From: Armatimonadaceae bacterium
Lineage (GTDB): Bacteria > Armatimonadota > Armatimonadia > Armatimonadales > Armatimonadaceae
Assembly: GCA_030446525.1 (NCBI GenBank)
Contig: JAUJNC010000047.1
Location: 1-32,226 of the forward strand
Direction: 5' to 3'
Length of the DNA stretch: 32,226 nt
Below are positions 1 to 6,739 of this stretch, in pieces. Position numbers and translations under genes: made by a program. A model generated the notes under the pieces. That model was not told where the DNA came from, ran no database searches, and worked only from the letters and a program-made list of their open reading frames with translations. Position 1 is the first letter of the stretch. Each line of letters starts with the position of its first letter.

Positions 1-1
1 C

Positions 2-40
2 CGAATCGGCAATATCGTGATCGAGACGGGGGTGGCCTGA
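2..40 (+). CDS. C-terminal end of an upstream gene (partial)
   Basis: Only the last 12 codons are inside the window, ending RIGNIVIETGVA and a TGA at 38-40. The frame is believed coding because most of its third codon positions are G or C, as in the confident genes here, while the frame continuous with the next gene has A or T in about half of them. The TGA overlaps the next ATG as ATGA, which suggests one operon with coupled translation. The product cannot be identified from this fragment. Confidence 0.35.
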   Translation, partial: RIGNIVIETGVA

Positions 41-624
41 TGGCGGTGGCGGCGTGGTTCGCGGCCCTGTGGCGGCGCGGCGCCTGGGCGCGCGCGGGGA
101 TCGTGGGCGCGACGGGGCTCGCCGTTCTGCTGACCCTGGTGACCCTCTTCCCGTCGCTCCTGCCCGCGCTCGGCGTCCACGTCTCCGCCAGGCAGGCCAA
201 GAAGCTGAACCAGACCTACGGCTGGCCCCGGATCGCGGCCCAGGTGCAGGCGGCGCGCGTGCGGCTGGAGCGGGAGGGCAAGCCGGTCTTCGTCTCGGGC
301 ATCAACTACCGCGTCAACTCACTTCTCGCCTTTTACCTGCCCGATCGGCCGCAAACCAGGGCGCTGTACCTGAACTCGCGGCGCGACCAGTACTGGCTCT
401 GGACCGACCCGCAAACCCTGGTCGGCCAGAACGCCGTCCTCGCCCTCGACGACGAGAACGCCGACGCCGTCGCCCTCGCGCGCCGCTACTTCGCCTCGGT
501 CGACCCGCAGCCCCCCATCGTCCTCACCCGCCCCGGCTTCCGCGGCCCCGCCAAAACCTGGTACGTCTACCTTTGCCGCGATTTCAAAGGCTACGACCCC
601 CTGCGCCACGTCGCCGGGTATTGA
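40..624 (+). CDS. C-terminal part of an ArnT/GT39-like membrane glycosyltransferase
   Basis: The 194-residue product has one hydrophobic segment near residues 20-45, then a soluble domain with the motifs YGWPRIAAQV, FVSGINYRVNSLLAFYLP, LYLNSRRDQYWLW and LVGQNAVL. This pattern is the periplasmic C-terminal domain of ArnT/PMT-type glycosyltransferases (GT39), which use lipid-linked sugar donors. Family members usually exceed 450 residues and carry their catalytic Asp-rich loop in an N-terminal multi-spanning domain that is absent here. The frame stays open to the left edge, so the gene could begin earlier, but codon use there favours another frame. It is therefore either a truncated gene starting at the ATG at 40 or the second half of a frameshifted one. 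Confidence 0.6.
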   Translation: MAVAAWFAALWRRGAWARAGIVGATGLAVLLTLVTLFPSLLPALGVHVSARQAKKLNQTYGWPRIAAQVQAARVRLEREGKPVFVSGINYRVNSLLAFYLPDRPQTRALYLNSRRDQYWLWTDPQTLVGQNAVLALDDENADAVALARRYFASVDPQPPIVLTRPGFRGPAKTWYVYLCRDFKGYDPLRHVAGY

Positions 625-651
625 CAGGCCAGCCGTCAGGATCAGAGAGCG

Positions 652-879
652 TCAGGCCGCGCGCTCCAGCTCGCGTACCGGTTCGTAATGCAGAACGATC
701 AATTGGTCGTCCCGGAGCGGCAGGCTCGCGTAAACGTCGCCGTCACGGTCGACGAACTCCACTTCGAACGCGCCTCCCGGATAGGTATCTACAACGGCCC
801 CCACCTGCCCCCGGGCGAGTCCCTTCTCGGGCAGGTCTTCCGTCAAGGCCACCACGTCCAGCTCCTTAATCTCGGCCAT
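652..879 (-). CDS. DUF4926 domain protein
   Basis: The 75-residue protein begins MAEIKELDVVALTEDLPEKG and contains GQVGAVVDTY, AFEVEFVDRDG and YASLPLRDDQL, the recognisable body of DUF4926, a small beta-rich family of unknown function. The ATG at 879 is chosen over an upstream in-frame start because homology begins there and an AAAGGA Shine-Dalgarno sequence lies about 8 bases before it. The start lies inside the last codons of the DUF6883 gene, a 14-base overlap, so the two are almost certainly co-translated. The pairing recalls small toxin-antitoxin or immunity modules, but no activity is shown by the sequence. Confidence 0.8.
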   Translation of the reverse strand: MAEIKELDVVALTEDLPEKGLARGQVGAVVDTYPGGAFEVEFVDRDGDVYASLPLRDDQLIVLHYEPVRELERAA

Positions 880-1228
880 CTTTACGTCCTTTCTTGGGTA
901 TGTAGGTGCTGACCAGGCGGGGGAAATCCTCCTCGGGCCGAATGATCCAGGCACTCCGGACCGTCACTTCCCCGCCGGATGGTCCGCGCAGCGTAAAGTC
1001 CACGACCCAGTGCTCTCCAAACTCATCCGTGGTTCTTAGCGTCGCCTCCTCGTCGCGTGCCGCTTGGAGTAGCGCCGCACCAAGGATACCGGCATGTTCG
1101 ACCGTAAGCCCCAGGACAGCGGCAAAGACCCGCGCTTTATGTCCTCCGACGTGATGGTCGGGATCAAGGCTGTACTCGATAAGCTTTCTCCTGTCAATTT
1201 GAGCGCGCTCGCCGTTTGGTAGCTTCAT
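866..1228 (-). CDS. DUF6883 domain protein
   Basis: The 120-residue protein starts MKLPNGERAQIDRRKLIEY and carries DPDHHVGGHKARVFAAVLG, WVVDFTLRG and SAWIIRPEEDFPRLVSTYI, the typical DUF6883 landmarks. This family is known from small ORFs near toxin-like genes and DUF4926 partners; its biochemical role is unknown. It is the first gene of a two-gene unit driven by a strong sigma-70 promoter only a few bases upstream of its ATG, so the transcript is probably near leaderless. Only a weak AGG stands at -8 relative to the start. No membrane segment or signal peptide is visible, so a cytoplasmic location is expected. Confidence 0.8.
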   Translation of the reverse strand: MKLPNGERAQIDRRKLIEYSLDPDHHVGGHKARVFAAVLGLTVEHAGILGAALLQAARDEEATLRTTDEFGEHWVVDFTLRGPSGGEVTVRSAWIIRPEEDFPRLVSTYIPKKGRKDGRD

Positions 1229-1237
1229 TCTGACCTA

Positions 1238-1266
1238 AAGATACACTGGCTAACAGCACCTGTCAA
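1238..1266 (-). promoter_or_regulatory. Sigma-70 promoter of the DUF6883-DUF4926 unit
   Basis: On the minus strand a perfect TTGACA (-35, 1261-1266) is separated by exactly 17 bases from TATCTT (-10, 1238-1243). The expected transcription start is about 3 bases before the ATG at 1228, predicting a leaderless or near-leaderless mRNA. Confidence 0.7.
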
Positions 1267-1286
1267 GGAAAACCAGCAAAGGACGA

Positions 1287-1313
1287 AAACGCCGGGGAAC
1301 CTTCCCGGCGTTT
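1287..1313 (-). terminator. Hairpin terminator after the prepilin operon
   Basis: AAACGCCGGG (1287-1296) and CCCGGCGTTT (1304-1313) form a perfect 10-bp stem around a 7-base loop. Read on the minus strand the stem ends in GCGTTTT, a short U-tract (1286-1289). It lies about 35 bases beyond the small membrane protein gene and just before the DUF6883 promoter, so it separates two minus-strand transcription units. Confidence 0.65.
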
Positions 1314-1348
1314 CGCTGCCATCGTAAACTTCGGCGCAGGCGGAAGCT

Positions 1349-1546
1349 CTACATCTTTTCCGAGGCACCCCCCGCCCTCGCCCCGGCAGGGGCACTGTTC
1401 CCGTAGGGATTCGCCGGGCTATACGGCGCTGGTACGACCTTCTCGCCATAGGTGTCGGTCGTACGGTTCCACACGAACCAAACGATGGCGGCAAGGGCGG
1501 CAACCGCCGACGCGATCACGGCCCACGTCGGTATCTGTATTTTCAT
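1349..1546 (-). CDS. Small single-span membrane protein downstream of the prepilin
   Basis: The 65-residue product begins MKIQIPTWAVIASAVAALAA and has one hydrophobic helix near residues 5-27. A polar Pro/Gly/Ala-rich tail follows (VPAPYSPANPYG). A GAGGT Shine-Dalgarno sequence sits about 7 bases before the ATG at 1546, overlapping the end of the prepilin gene, whose stop is at 1551-1553. The tight spacing implies one operon and perhaps a helper or anchoring role for the prepilin. No known domain is recognised; the prepilin link is inferred from position only. Confidence 0.65.
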   Translation of the reverse strand: MKIQIPTWAVIASAVAALAAIVWFVWNRTTDTYGEKVVPAPYSPANPYGNSAPAGARAGGASEKM

Positions 1547-1550
1547 GACG

Positions 1551-2498
1551 CTACCTCGTTGCGTTACACTGCGCATCGATCGCGGCGTTCTCGCCCGGGA
1601 AGGCGAGCCAGATGCTCCAGTGAACGTCCGCCTTGTTGTAATTCACGCAGGTAGGGTCTTTGGCGAGCACCATGCCACGGTTCTGCGTTTTAGACAGGCG
1701 AACGTTCGGGCTTGGGGGAGCCATCTGCTCGATCTGCCCGTCCCGTGCGGCCGCATACCACTTGGAGTGTCCGTCCGCGAAGGTGATGTTGTGCCCCTCG
1801 GTATGACGGCCCGACATACCGCCGGTTTCGTTCACCCGCCGCGTCGGATCGATCCAGTAGCCTCCGCTGGAAGAGCCACAGTCCGCGACCCCGTCCGTCA
1901 GCAGCACGTACTTGGCAGCCTCCGGGATAGCAGCTTGCCGGGTGTGTTGTTCGCCACAGCCTACGTATCCGTCCCCAGATGACGGTTCCCAACGGATCGC
2001 CTTACAGCCCGGCGACCCCGGAACGCACTGGTAGTAGGGAGCGAAAAACTTGTTCATGCCGATGGGCTGGAGGCGCGCGTCTGTGCGAATGCTCCCGCAC
2101 GGCTGCGTTGTCGCCGGCTCACCCACATCCGGCGCGTCCACGTCGGACTTGAACCGAAAACCGGGTTTGCCTTGCGCCGAGGAAGGGCAAGCGAAAACAC
2201 CTTTGTTCTTAACATAGGGATAGAGCAGCCGTGTCCAAAGTGCGTTGGCGGAGCTACCGTGATCCGTGCAGCCTCCTGCAACCAGGACCGGGTACATCTC
2301 GTCGTAGTCCTGGATGTACATCATCGTGGCATTGCCAAGCTGCTTCATGTTAGACAGGCAGGAAATCGAGCGCGCCTTCTCACGGGCCTGGGCGAAGACG
2401 GGAAAAAGGATCGCGGCGAGGATCGCTATTATCGCGATCACGACGAGCAGGCTCGATCAGGGTGAAACCGTTACACGACGAGTAGAATGTGTGGACAT
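1551..2498 (-). pseudogene. DUF1559 (H-X9-DG) type IV prepilin-like protein, frame broken at the leader
   Basis: The body reads VVIAIIAILAAILFPVFAQ, then REKARSISCLSNMKQLG and QDYDEMYP, and near the end HTEGHNITFADGH, the H-X9-DG signature. These are PulG/PilE-like class III prepilins with a DUF1559 domain, abundant in Armatimonadota and Planctomycetes, processed at the GFTLIE leader and exported by a type II/IV pilus system. The likely start is the ATG at 2498 (MSTHSTRR). The NGFTLIE motif lies in another frame: an extra GT near 2475 moves the frame off and an extra C near 2453 moves it back. In the ATG frame a TGA interrupts the leader. Without the three extra bases the gene would encode about 311 residues. 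Confidence 0.75.
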
Positions 2499-2610
2499 AA
2501 TGCCTCGGACTCCTAATGCTATGAAGGATCGTCAAATCAAAGAAGGACGTCGTCATCGGAGAAGGAGCGTTCCCGCAGCCGTCAGCGGCATGGATAACTG
2601 TTGATGGCAT

Positions 2611-2639
2611 AGTATCGCACAAGGCGGCATGATTGTCAA
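2611..2639 (-). promoter_or_regulatory. Probable sigma-70 promoter of the prepilin operon
   Basis: Minus-strand TTGACA (2634-2639) is followed after 17 bases by GATACT (2611-2616). This would start transcription near 2604 and leave a leader of about 105 bases before the prepilin ATG. The -10 box matches the consensus at 4 of 6 positions. Confidence 0.5.
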
Positions 2640-2692
2640 TACGGTAAGCGCAGATCGTGTCGGCGCCTAACAACAGCCACGTTGATGCAGAT

Positions 2693-2731
2693 GAGGCGGG
2701 CCAGAGATAGAGACACTCCCTGGCCCCCCTC
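2693..2731 (-). terminator. GC-rich hairpin, possible terminator for the 2859-3800 gene
   Basis: GAGGCGGGCCAG (2693-2704) pairs with CTGGCCCCCCTC (2720-2731) with one C/C mismatch, giving an 11-pair stem over a 15-base loop. It lies downstream of the minus-strand gene ending at 2859 and upstream of the next promoter, where a terminator is expected. No U-tract follows. Confidence 0.4.
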
Positions 2732-2739
2732 GTGTGAAA

Positions 2740-2909
2740 ATACATTCTGGTCGGAGACGGCAGTTACTGCTACCCGGGCGGTACGGGGGACCGCCTCCGG
2801 GCATCAGCTGCTTATCCGGCACGTTTTGTCGGGAGGGAGGAGATGGCGGCGGCTCCTGTTACCTGCCACAACCGCCGACCGCCAAGAGCATTGGCGCCAG
2901 CACGATCAA
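2740..2909 (-). pseudogene. Possible remnant of a small lipoprotein gene
   Basis: An AGGAGG (2919-2924) precedes a TTG at 2909 that opens LIVLAPMLLAVGGCGR, a lipobox-like signal ending in Gly-Cys. A TAA at 2859-2861 stops it. The same frame then continues QEPPPSPPSRQNVPDKQLMP, a Pro-rich segment like the short tails of tiny lipoproteins. This suggests a small lipoprotein interrupted by one stop codon. It is read through in frame as the odd C-terminus of the larger upstream protein, so one of the two genes has lost its proper boundary. Confidence 0.3.
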
Positions 2910-3800
2910 TACGCCAAGCCTCCTGACAAGTATCCGTGAAAAACGTCCCCTACAGCCTGTCTCTGCTGCCGGCCGATGCGGCCGGCGCCACGAAACGTCC
3001 GGCCGAGAACGAGATCGCTCAAGTGCGGGGATGATCCCCTTGCTCCTAAGCTTCTCGAGCGAGGATTGGTGGCTCGATAGGCTGCGGCGGATGCCCTCAG
3101 CGTACGTACTCGCGGGGTACGAGTTGACGATACTCTCCAAGGTTTGGACGATTTGCCGTGTCTTTGCAGACGTAGGATGCCCCCTACCGCTTCCCGTTTG
3201 GATGAAGTGCCCGTAGTCGGCATCGTTCCTCAGCACGTTCCACACTTGAAGGTCAACCCCTTGCGGCTCGCCCACCTGGATCTGGGCGGGGCTTGACTCA
3301 ACTTGGTTCGCGAACCGAGAATCGTACAGGGTTGCCTTTATCCGGCACGTGCCCGGCCGAGCCAACGCGTAGGCGCTCTGGATGTACTTCTGAACGATCG
3401 GCCTGGCAGCCCTCTCATTCAGGTGGGCTGTTGCAACAACACGGTTGTACAGGATCGTGGCCTCTGTCTGTAGGGAACCACCAGGGTTCAACTGGATGGG
3501 TCTGCCACCGGCGGTATCCTTGGTCCCCCAACCGGGACCGAGGTACTCTTTGAACCCCTCGTTTTCGTAGGCGACGAACACTCTGAGGTTACCGAGTCGG
3601 ACATCGGCACCTCCGGGGAGTGAGACCGGTGAGACCGACCGGTTGATTACCCTGAACCGTAGCTCAACAGGCTCACCTAAAACGTAGGCCGGCTTGTTAG
3701 GCTGAACTTCCAGAGCTAAGCCGCTGACTTGTCCGAAACTAGTGACTGGGGCCAAAAGCAGCAAGCAGCCCAGTACACAGCAAGTAAGCTTTACCATCAT
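2859..3800 (-). CDS. Secreted protein with an Ig-like/BsuPI-type N-terminal domain
   Basis: The 313-residue product starts MMVKLTCCVLGCLLLLAPV with a signal peptide ending near SFG-Q. A beta-sandwich-like region follows (LALEVQPNKPAYVLGEPVEL, RFRVINRSVSPVSLPGG), typical of extracellular 'expected-to-be-free-of-disorder' Ig-like modules such as BsuPI. A helical part then contains WNVLRNDADYGHFIQTG and YAEGIRRSLSSHQSSLEKL. GAGGAG lies 8 bases before the ATG. After about residue 260 the sequence becomes Arg-rich and ends in a hydrophobic stretch that looks like another gene's lipoprotein signal. The natural C-terminus may therefore be lost to a frameshift near 3010-3050. Function unknown. Confidence 0.6.
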   Translation of the reverse strand: MMVKLTCCVLGCLLLLAPVTSFGQVSGLALEVQPNKPAYVLGEPVELRFRVINRSVSPVSLPGGADVRLGNLRVFVAYENEGFKEYLGPGWGTKDTAGGRPIQLNPGGSLQTEATILYNRVVATAHLNERAARPIVQKYIQSAYALARPGTCRIKATLYDSRFANQVESSPAQIQVGEPQGVDLQVWNVLRNDADYGHFIQTGSGRGHPTSAKTRQIVQTLESIVNSYPASTYAEGIRRSLSSHQSSLEKLRSKGIIPALERSRSRPDVSWRRPHRPAAETGCRGRFSRILVRRLGVLIVLAPMLLAVGGCGR

Positions 3801-3844
3801 CAGTTCTTCTCCTCTAACTCCGCCTGTGTGTAGCGCATCACCTA

Positions 3845-4038
3845 GACGGTGTTATGAACTTTGAATCAGCAATGACTGATGCTGGCTGTTAACAAATAAT
3901 AGACAGGTCGCTTCATTGATAATGCTCGCTTGCCAGAGTTCAAGCGAGCGGACAAGCCGGATTGCAGTAAAACACGGCCAGCAGCCAATTTCGGTCATTT
4001 TTGAGCAGGCTGGCAGTTCCGAAGTTCATAACACGCTC
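3845..4038. mobile_element. 194-bp MITE with IS5-like terminal inverted repeats
   Basis: The left end GACGGTGTTATGAACTTTGA and the reverse complement of the right end, GAGCGTGTTATGAACTTCGG, match at 16 of 20 positions, with similarity continuing inward. Each end is bordered by TA in a CTAG-like context (CTA before 3845, TAG after 4038). This fits IS5-family (IS427/IS1031-like) elements that begin GAG and duplicate TA. No coding region fits inside. The centre has a perfect 9-bp hairpin, GCTCGCTTG (3924-3932) with CAAGCGAGC (3941-3949). It would need a transposase supplied in trans. Confidence 0.65.
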
Positions 4039-4103
4039 TAGCTAACGGCGGTCTGCCCCCAGCCTGCCTCAGTCCGGACGATCGGGAACGCCGCTCTCAC
4101 GCT

Positions 4104-5258
4104 TTAGCGCCGGACGGTCACGATCGAGAACGGAAGGCGCCCCGCGGCCACGGTCGCCTGCGGCAGAGGCGGGAGCGTGCCGTCAGAACCCACCCGGTAC
4201 TGGAAAACGGTGCCGCTGTTCTTGAAGTTAACCACGTAGACCGAGTCGCCCGCCGGGGCCACGGCTACGTCGACGGGGTAGCCCCCCTCGTGGGGGGCTA
4301 GCGGCGGGGCGGGTGTCAGCAGCGTGCCATCCGCCTTGACTTTATATTTCTGTGAACGGGTCAGCTTGCCGCCGGCCTGGACGCGGTGCGGTGAGAGGGT
4401 GCCGCCGTTTTTGCTTATGACGTAGGCGAAGGCTCCCCCCGGGTGCAGGGCCACGGAAGACGGCGCGGTGTCCGTGATCTCGTTGACCCTCGTCACCGAG
4501 AGGAACTGGAGCGTGCCGTCGGGGTTGATGCCGTACTGGCGCAGGCCGCCCTCGCTGGCCACATAGGCGAAGCGCCCCCGCGCGTCGATGGTCATCGAGT
4601 GGGGATAGTTGCCCGCAGGGATGGTGGCGAGGGCCGCCAGCGTGCCGTCCGCGTTGATCCGGTACGGCGAGAGGGTGGCAGCCGTCCCAAGGGGGTGGCC
4701 TCCGACGAGGCTGATGGCGTAGACAACGCGCTTGGTCGGGTTGACGGCCAGCGCGATCGGGTACTTCCCCGTGGGCACTGTCGCCGGAGACAGCGGCGCG
4801 AGGGTGCCGTCCGGGTTGATCCCGTACTGCGAGAGGGTGCCGGCCATGTTGTTGGCGACGTAAACGAAACGTCCCGCCGGCTCCACGGCTACGGCACGAG
4901 CTCCGGCCCCCGTGGGGACGGTGGCCGGGGAGAGCGGCGCGAGGGTGCCGTCCGGGGTGATCCGGTACTGCGCGACGTTACGATCGGAGAGGTTGACCAC
5001 GTACAGGAAGCGGCCCCCGGGATCAGCGGCAATCGAGATGGGCTCCCTGCCGGCCAGGACAGTAGCCGGGGCGAGCGGCGAGAGCGTGCCGTCCGCACCC
5101 ACGCGGTACTGCGAGATGGTGCCGTCCTTCCGGTTGTTGACGTAGGCGAACGTCTGCCGCCTTTGGCCGTAGCTTGTTGCGGCCGTGAGTAGACCCGACA
5201 GGGCGACGACGGTGGTAAGGCCCACCCACCACCGGCGGGCGAGGCGAGATCGTTTCAT
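4104..5258 (-). CDS. Secreted lactonase-family seven-bladed beta-propeller protein
   Basis: The 384-residue protein begins MKRSRLARRWWVGLTTVV, a signal peptide cleaved probably after TSYG. At least six repeats follow of the form F.YV.N...GT.SQYR...DGTL.PL.PATV..G, the blade pattern of the lactonase/YVTN propeller superfamily. The cytoplasmic relative 6-phosphogluconolactonase (Pgl) has this fold, but the export signal and low-complexity repeats suggest an extracellular or periplasmic scaffold rather than a pentose-phosphate enzyme. A GGGGAAG Shine-Dalgarno sequence lies about 7 bases before the ATG at 5258. One blade holds an insert (KYKVKADGTLLTPAPP). A paralogue lies at 9480-10607. Confidence 0.8.
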   Translation of the reverse strand: MKRSRLARRWWVGLTTVVALSGLLTAATSYGQRRQTFAYVNNRKDGTISQYRVGADGTLSPLAPATVLAGREPISIAADPGGRFLYVVNLSDRNVAQYRITPDGTLAPLSPATVPTGAGARAVAVEPAGRFVYVANNMAGTLSQYGINPDGTLAPLSPATVPTGKYPIALAVNPTKRVVYAISLVGGHPLGTAATLSPYRINADGTLAALATIPAGNYPHSMTIDARGRFAYVASEGGLRQYGINPDGTLQFLSVTRVNEITDTAPSSVALHPGGAFAYVISKNGGTLSPHRVQAGGKLTRSQKYKVKADGTLLTPAPPLAPHEGGYPVDVAVAPAGDSVYVVNFKNSGTVFQYRVGSDGTLPPLPQATVAAGRLPFSIVTVRR

Positions 5259-5477
5259 CGGACTTCCCCTTATACGTAGAAATGGGTCGTATACCGTGCT
5301 CCCCAAGCCTCAATACCGCCCGGTAGCGCCAAATGGCAGAGACGCTTGAGAAAGGTTACCTGCATGCTTTGGACACCCTGTGGGGGTGCGACCTTCGGGA
5401 TCTTCACCAGGCAAGCCGCTTAGTTGCTAGCGCCTTTCCAAGCAGCGTTGTTGGAAATGCTGTATACAGTCTTTGGT

Positions 5478-5634
5478 ATGCGACAACCGGTCTATGTGCG
5501 CGCCCTCACCCCAGACGAGCAGCAGACGTTCGAAGGGGGGCTGCGCTCCTGTAACGCCTTCACCTTGCGCCGCTGCCAAATCCTGACTCGCCAGCAACCG
5601 GGGGCAGCATCCGCCCAACGCATAGCAGGCAAGA
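5478..5634 (+). pseudogene. N-terminal remnant of an IS630-family transposase
   Basis: From the ATG at 5478 the frame reads MRQPVYVRALTPDEQQTFEG, then LRSCNAFTLRRCQIL and AASAQRIA. This is the start of the helix-turn-helix DNA-binding region of one IS630 lineage (VRPLTPEE...LRS.NAF.LRRCQILL). Similarity stops after about 50 residues, and the DDE catalytic domain is absent. It is a different IS630 lineage from the copy at 11567-12611, whose N-terminus is unrelated. The 200 bases upstream show nothing recognisable. Confidence 0.6.
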
Positions 5635-5805
5635 TCCCAGCCCACCGTGCGGGTCAAGCACAGGTGAGCGTTTCACACAAGCGTCAGTGCGTTCGAATGT
5701 CGCGGAAAAACTTGTCACAGCTATTCCGTGGCGCAGCAGGCAAAGCGGCCACCTTCGGCGAACGTTGCCCTTGAGCTTGCCTTTGACCGCAGGAACCCGG
5801 CAGCC

Positions 5806-5899
5806 GCCCAACACTTCACTGCACGGGACGCGCCTGCAGCCGGTGGTTTGCTTCGCTCGGTGGTCCGCATCTTCGCGCCCCTGAGTTTTGCCGTTGGGC
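5806..5899 (+). repeat. attC-like integron recombination site (94 bp)
   Basis: GCCCAAC (5806-5812) fits the R'' consensus RYYYAAC, and its perfect complement GTTGGGC (5893-5899) fits R' GTTRRRY. Inside, after unpaired spacers of 5-6 bases, ACTGCACGGGACGCG (5818-5832) folds on CGCGCCCCTGAGT (5874-5886). This leaves bulged G5821 and C5824 and one mismatch, like the L boxes with extrahelical bases of genuine attC sites. The middle (5833-5873) is the variable loop. Length and architecture match attC sites, but no integrase gene or second complete site is visible, so this would be a lone cassette site. Confidence 0.5.
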
Positions 5900-5966
5900 C
5901 GCACCTGCTTGGCCAAGCCGGAGTTGGCCGGCGAAAGGAACATCAACTGGAGAAGGAGTCACTGCG

Positions 5967-6557
5967 ATGATTCACCGAGGGACCATTATCTTTGTCTTAG
6001 TACCGTTATTGTGTCTAGTAACCGGAACCGGTCGCGCCGCGCCGTCGAAGGGGTTAGACGCTGCTCTGCTCCGAGCTGTTGAGAATGATGACCTCACTAT
6101 GGTGAAAGCCATGCTGACCCAAGGCGCGAACCCGAACGCGAAAGATGAAAGCCGGCTGAACACGCCGGTCTTGACGCGGGCTGTTGTGCGTGGCAATCGT
6201 GCCATTATGCAGGTCCTTCTGGATAAAGGTGCGGACATCAACGGCAAAGGCGCCCATGGCTTTACTGCCCTGCATCTGATAGCCGGCAAAGGCAAAGTCG
6301 AAGCCATCAAGTTCCTGCTCACGCATGGTGCCGATGTGAACGCCCGAACCGACGAAGGGGAAACCCCGTTGATCTCCGCCGTTTTCATCGGTCAGTCCGA
6401 CAACGTGAAGTTTCTGCTCGCCAACGGGGCGGACGTCAATGCCAGAAACAAGAACGGCAAGACCGCTTTGGGTTTAGTCAAGGGGCACAAGCACAAGGTG
6501 GAGGTCATACGCAACGCCATGGTGAAACTTCTTACAGAGGCAGGAGCGAAGGAATAA
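5967..6557 (+). CDS. Exported ankyrin-repeat protein
   Basis: The 196-residue protein starts MIHRGTIIFVLVPLLCLVTG, a signal peptide ending near GRA-A. Five consecutive 33-residue ankyrin repeats follow, seen as TMVKAMLTQGANPNAKD, IMQVLLDKGADINGKG, AIKFLLTHGADVNARTDEG, NVKFLLANGADVNARNKNG and a C-terminal half repeat. Ankyrin stacks bind proteins; an exported one probably acts in the periplasm or outside the cell. AAGGAG lies 8 bases before the ATG. The gene begins 67 bases after the attC-like site in the same orientation, so it could be a captured cassette, but no attC follows it. Confidence 0.85.
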   Translation: MIHRGTIIFVLVPLLCLVTGTGRAAPSKGLDAALLRAVENDDLTMVKAMLTQGANPNAKDESRLNTPVLTRAVVRGNRAIMQVLLDKGADINGKGAHGFTALHLIAGKGKVEAIKFLLTHGADVNARTDEGETPLISAVFIGQSDNVKFLLANGADVNARNKNGKTALGLVKGHKHKVEVIRNAMVKLLTEAGAKE

Positions 6558-6739
6558 CCGGCTGCGCTTTCTAGCGGCCAAGGGAAGCCGAACACCGTCG
6601 GGGATGACGACCCAGGGTACCCAGTAAACGCGGACGCCTCGTACGAACTCGGTGCCATAGAGCAGCCGTAACATGGGGCGCCCCTCTACGCTGCCAGGCG
6701 CTACGGATTAGCCCCTGGCGGTCTTTAAGGAACCACAGC

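Noticed and set aside
54..869. Long Arg/Pro-rich reading frame overlapping the glycosyltransferase gene
   Set aside because: It is a GC-rich shadow frame with extreme Arg/Pro content and crosses the DUF4926 gene antisense; no domain pattern.
2666..2731. Possible second attC site starting GCCTAAC
   Set aside because: The R'' consensus is present but no complementary GTTAGGC follows at a suitable distance; the hairpin fits a terminator position better.
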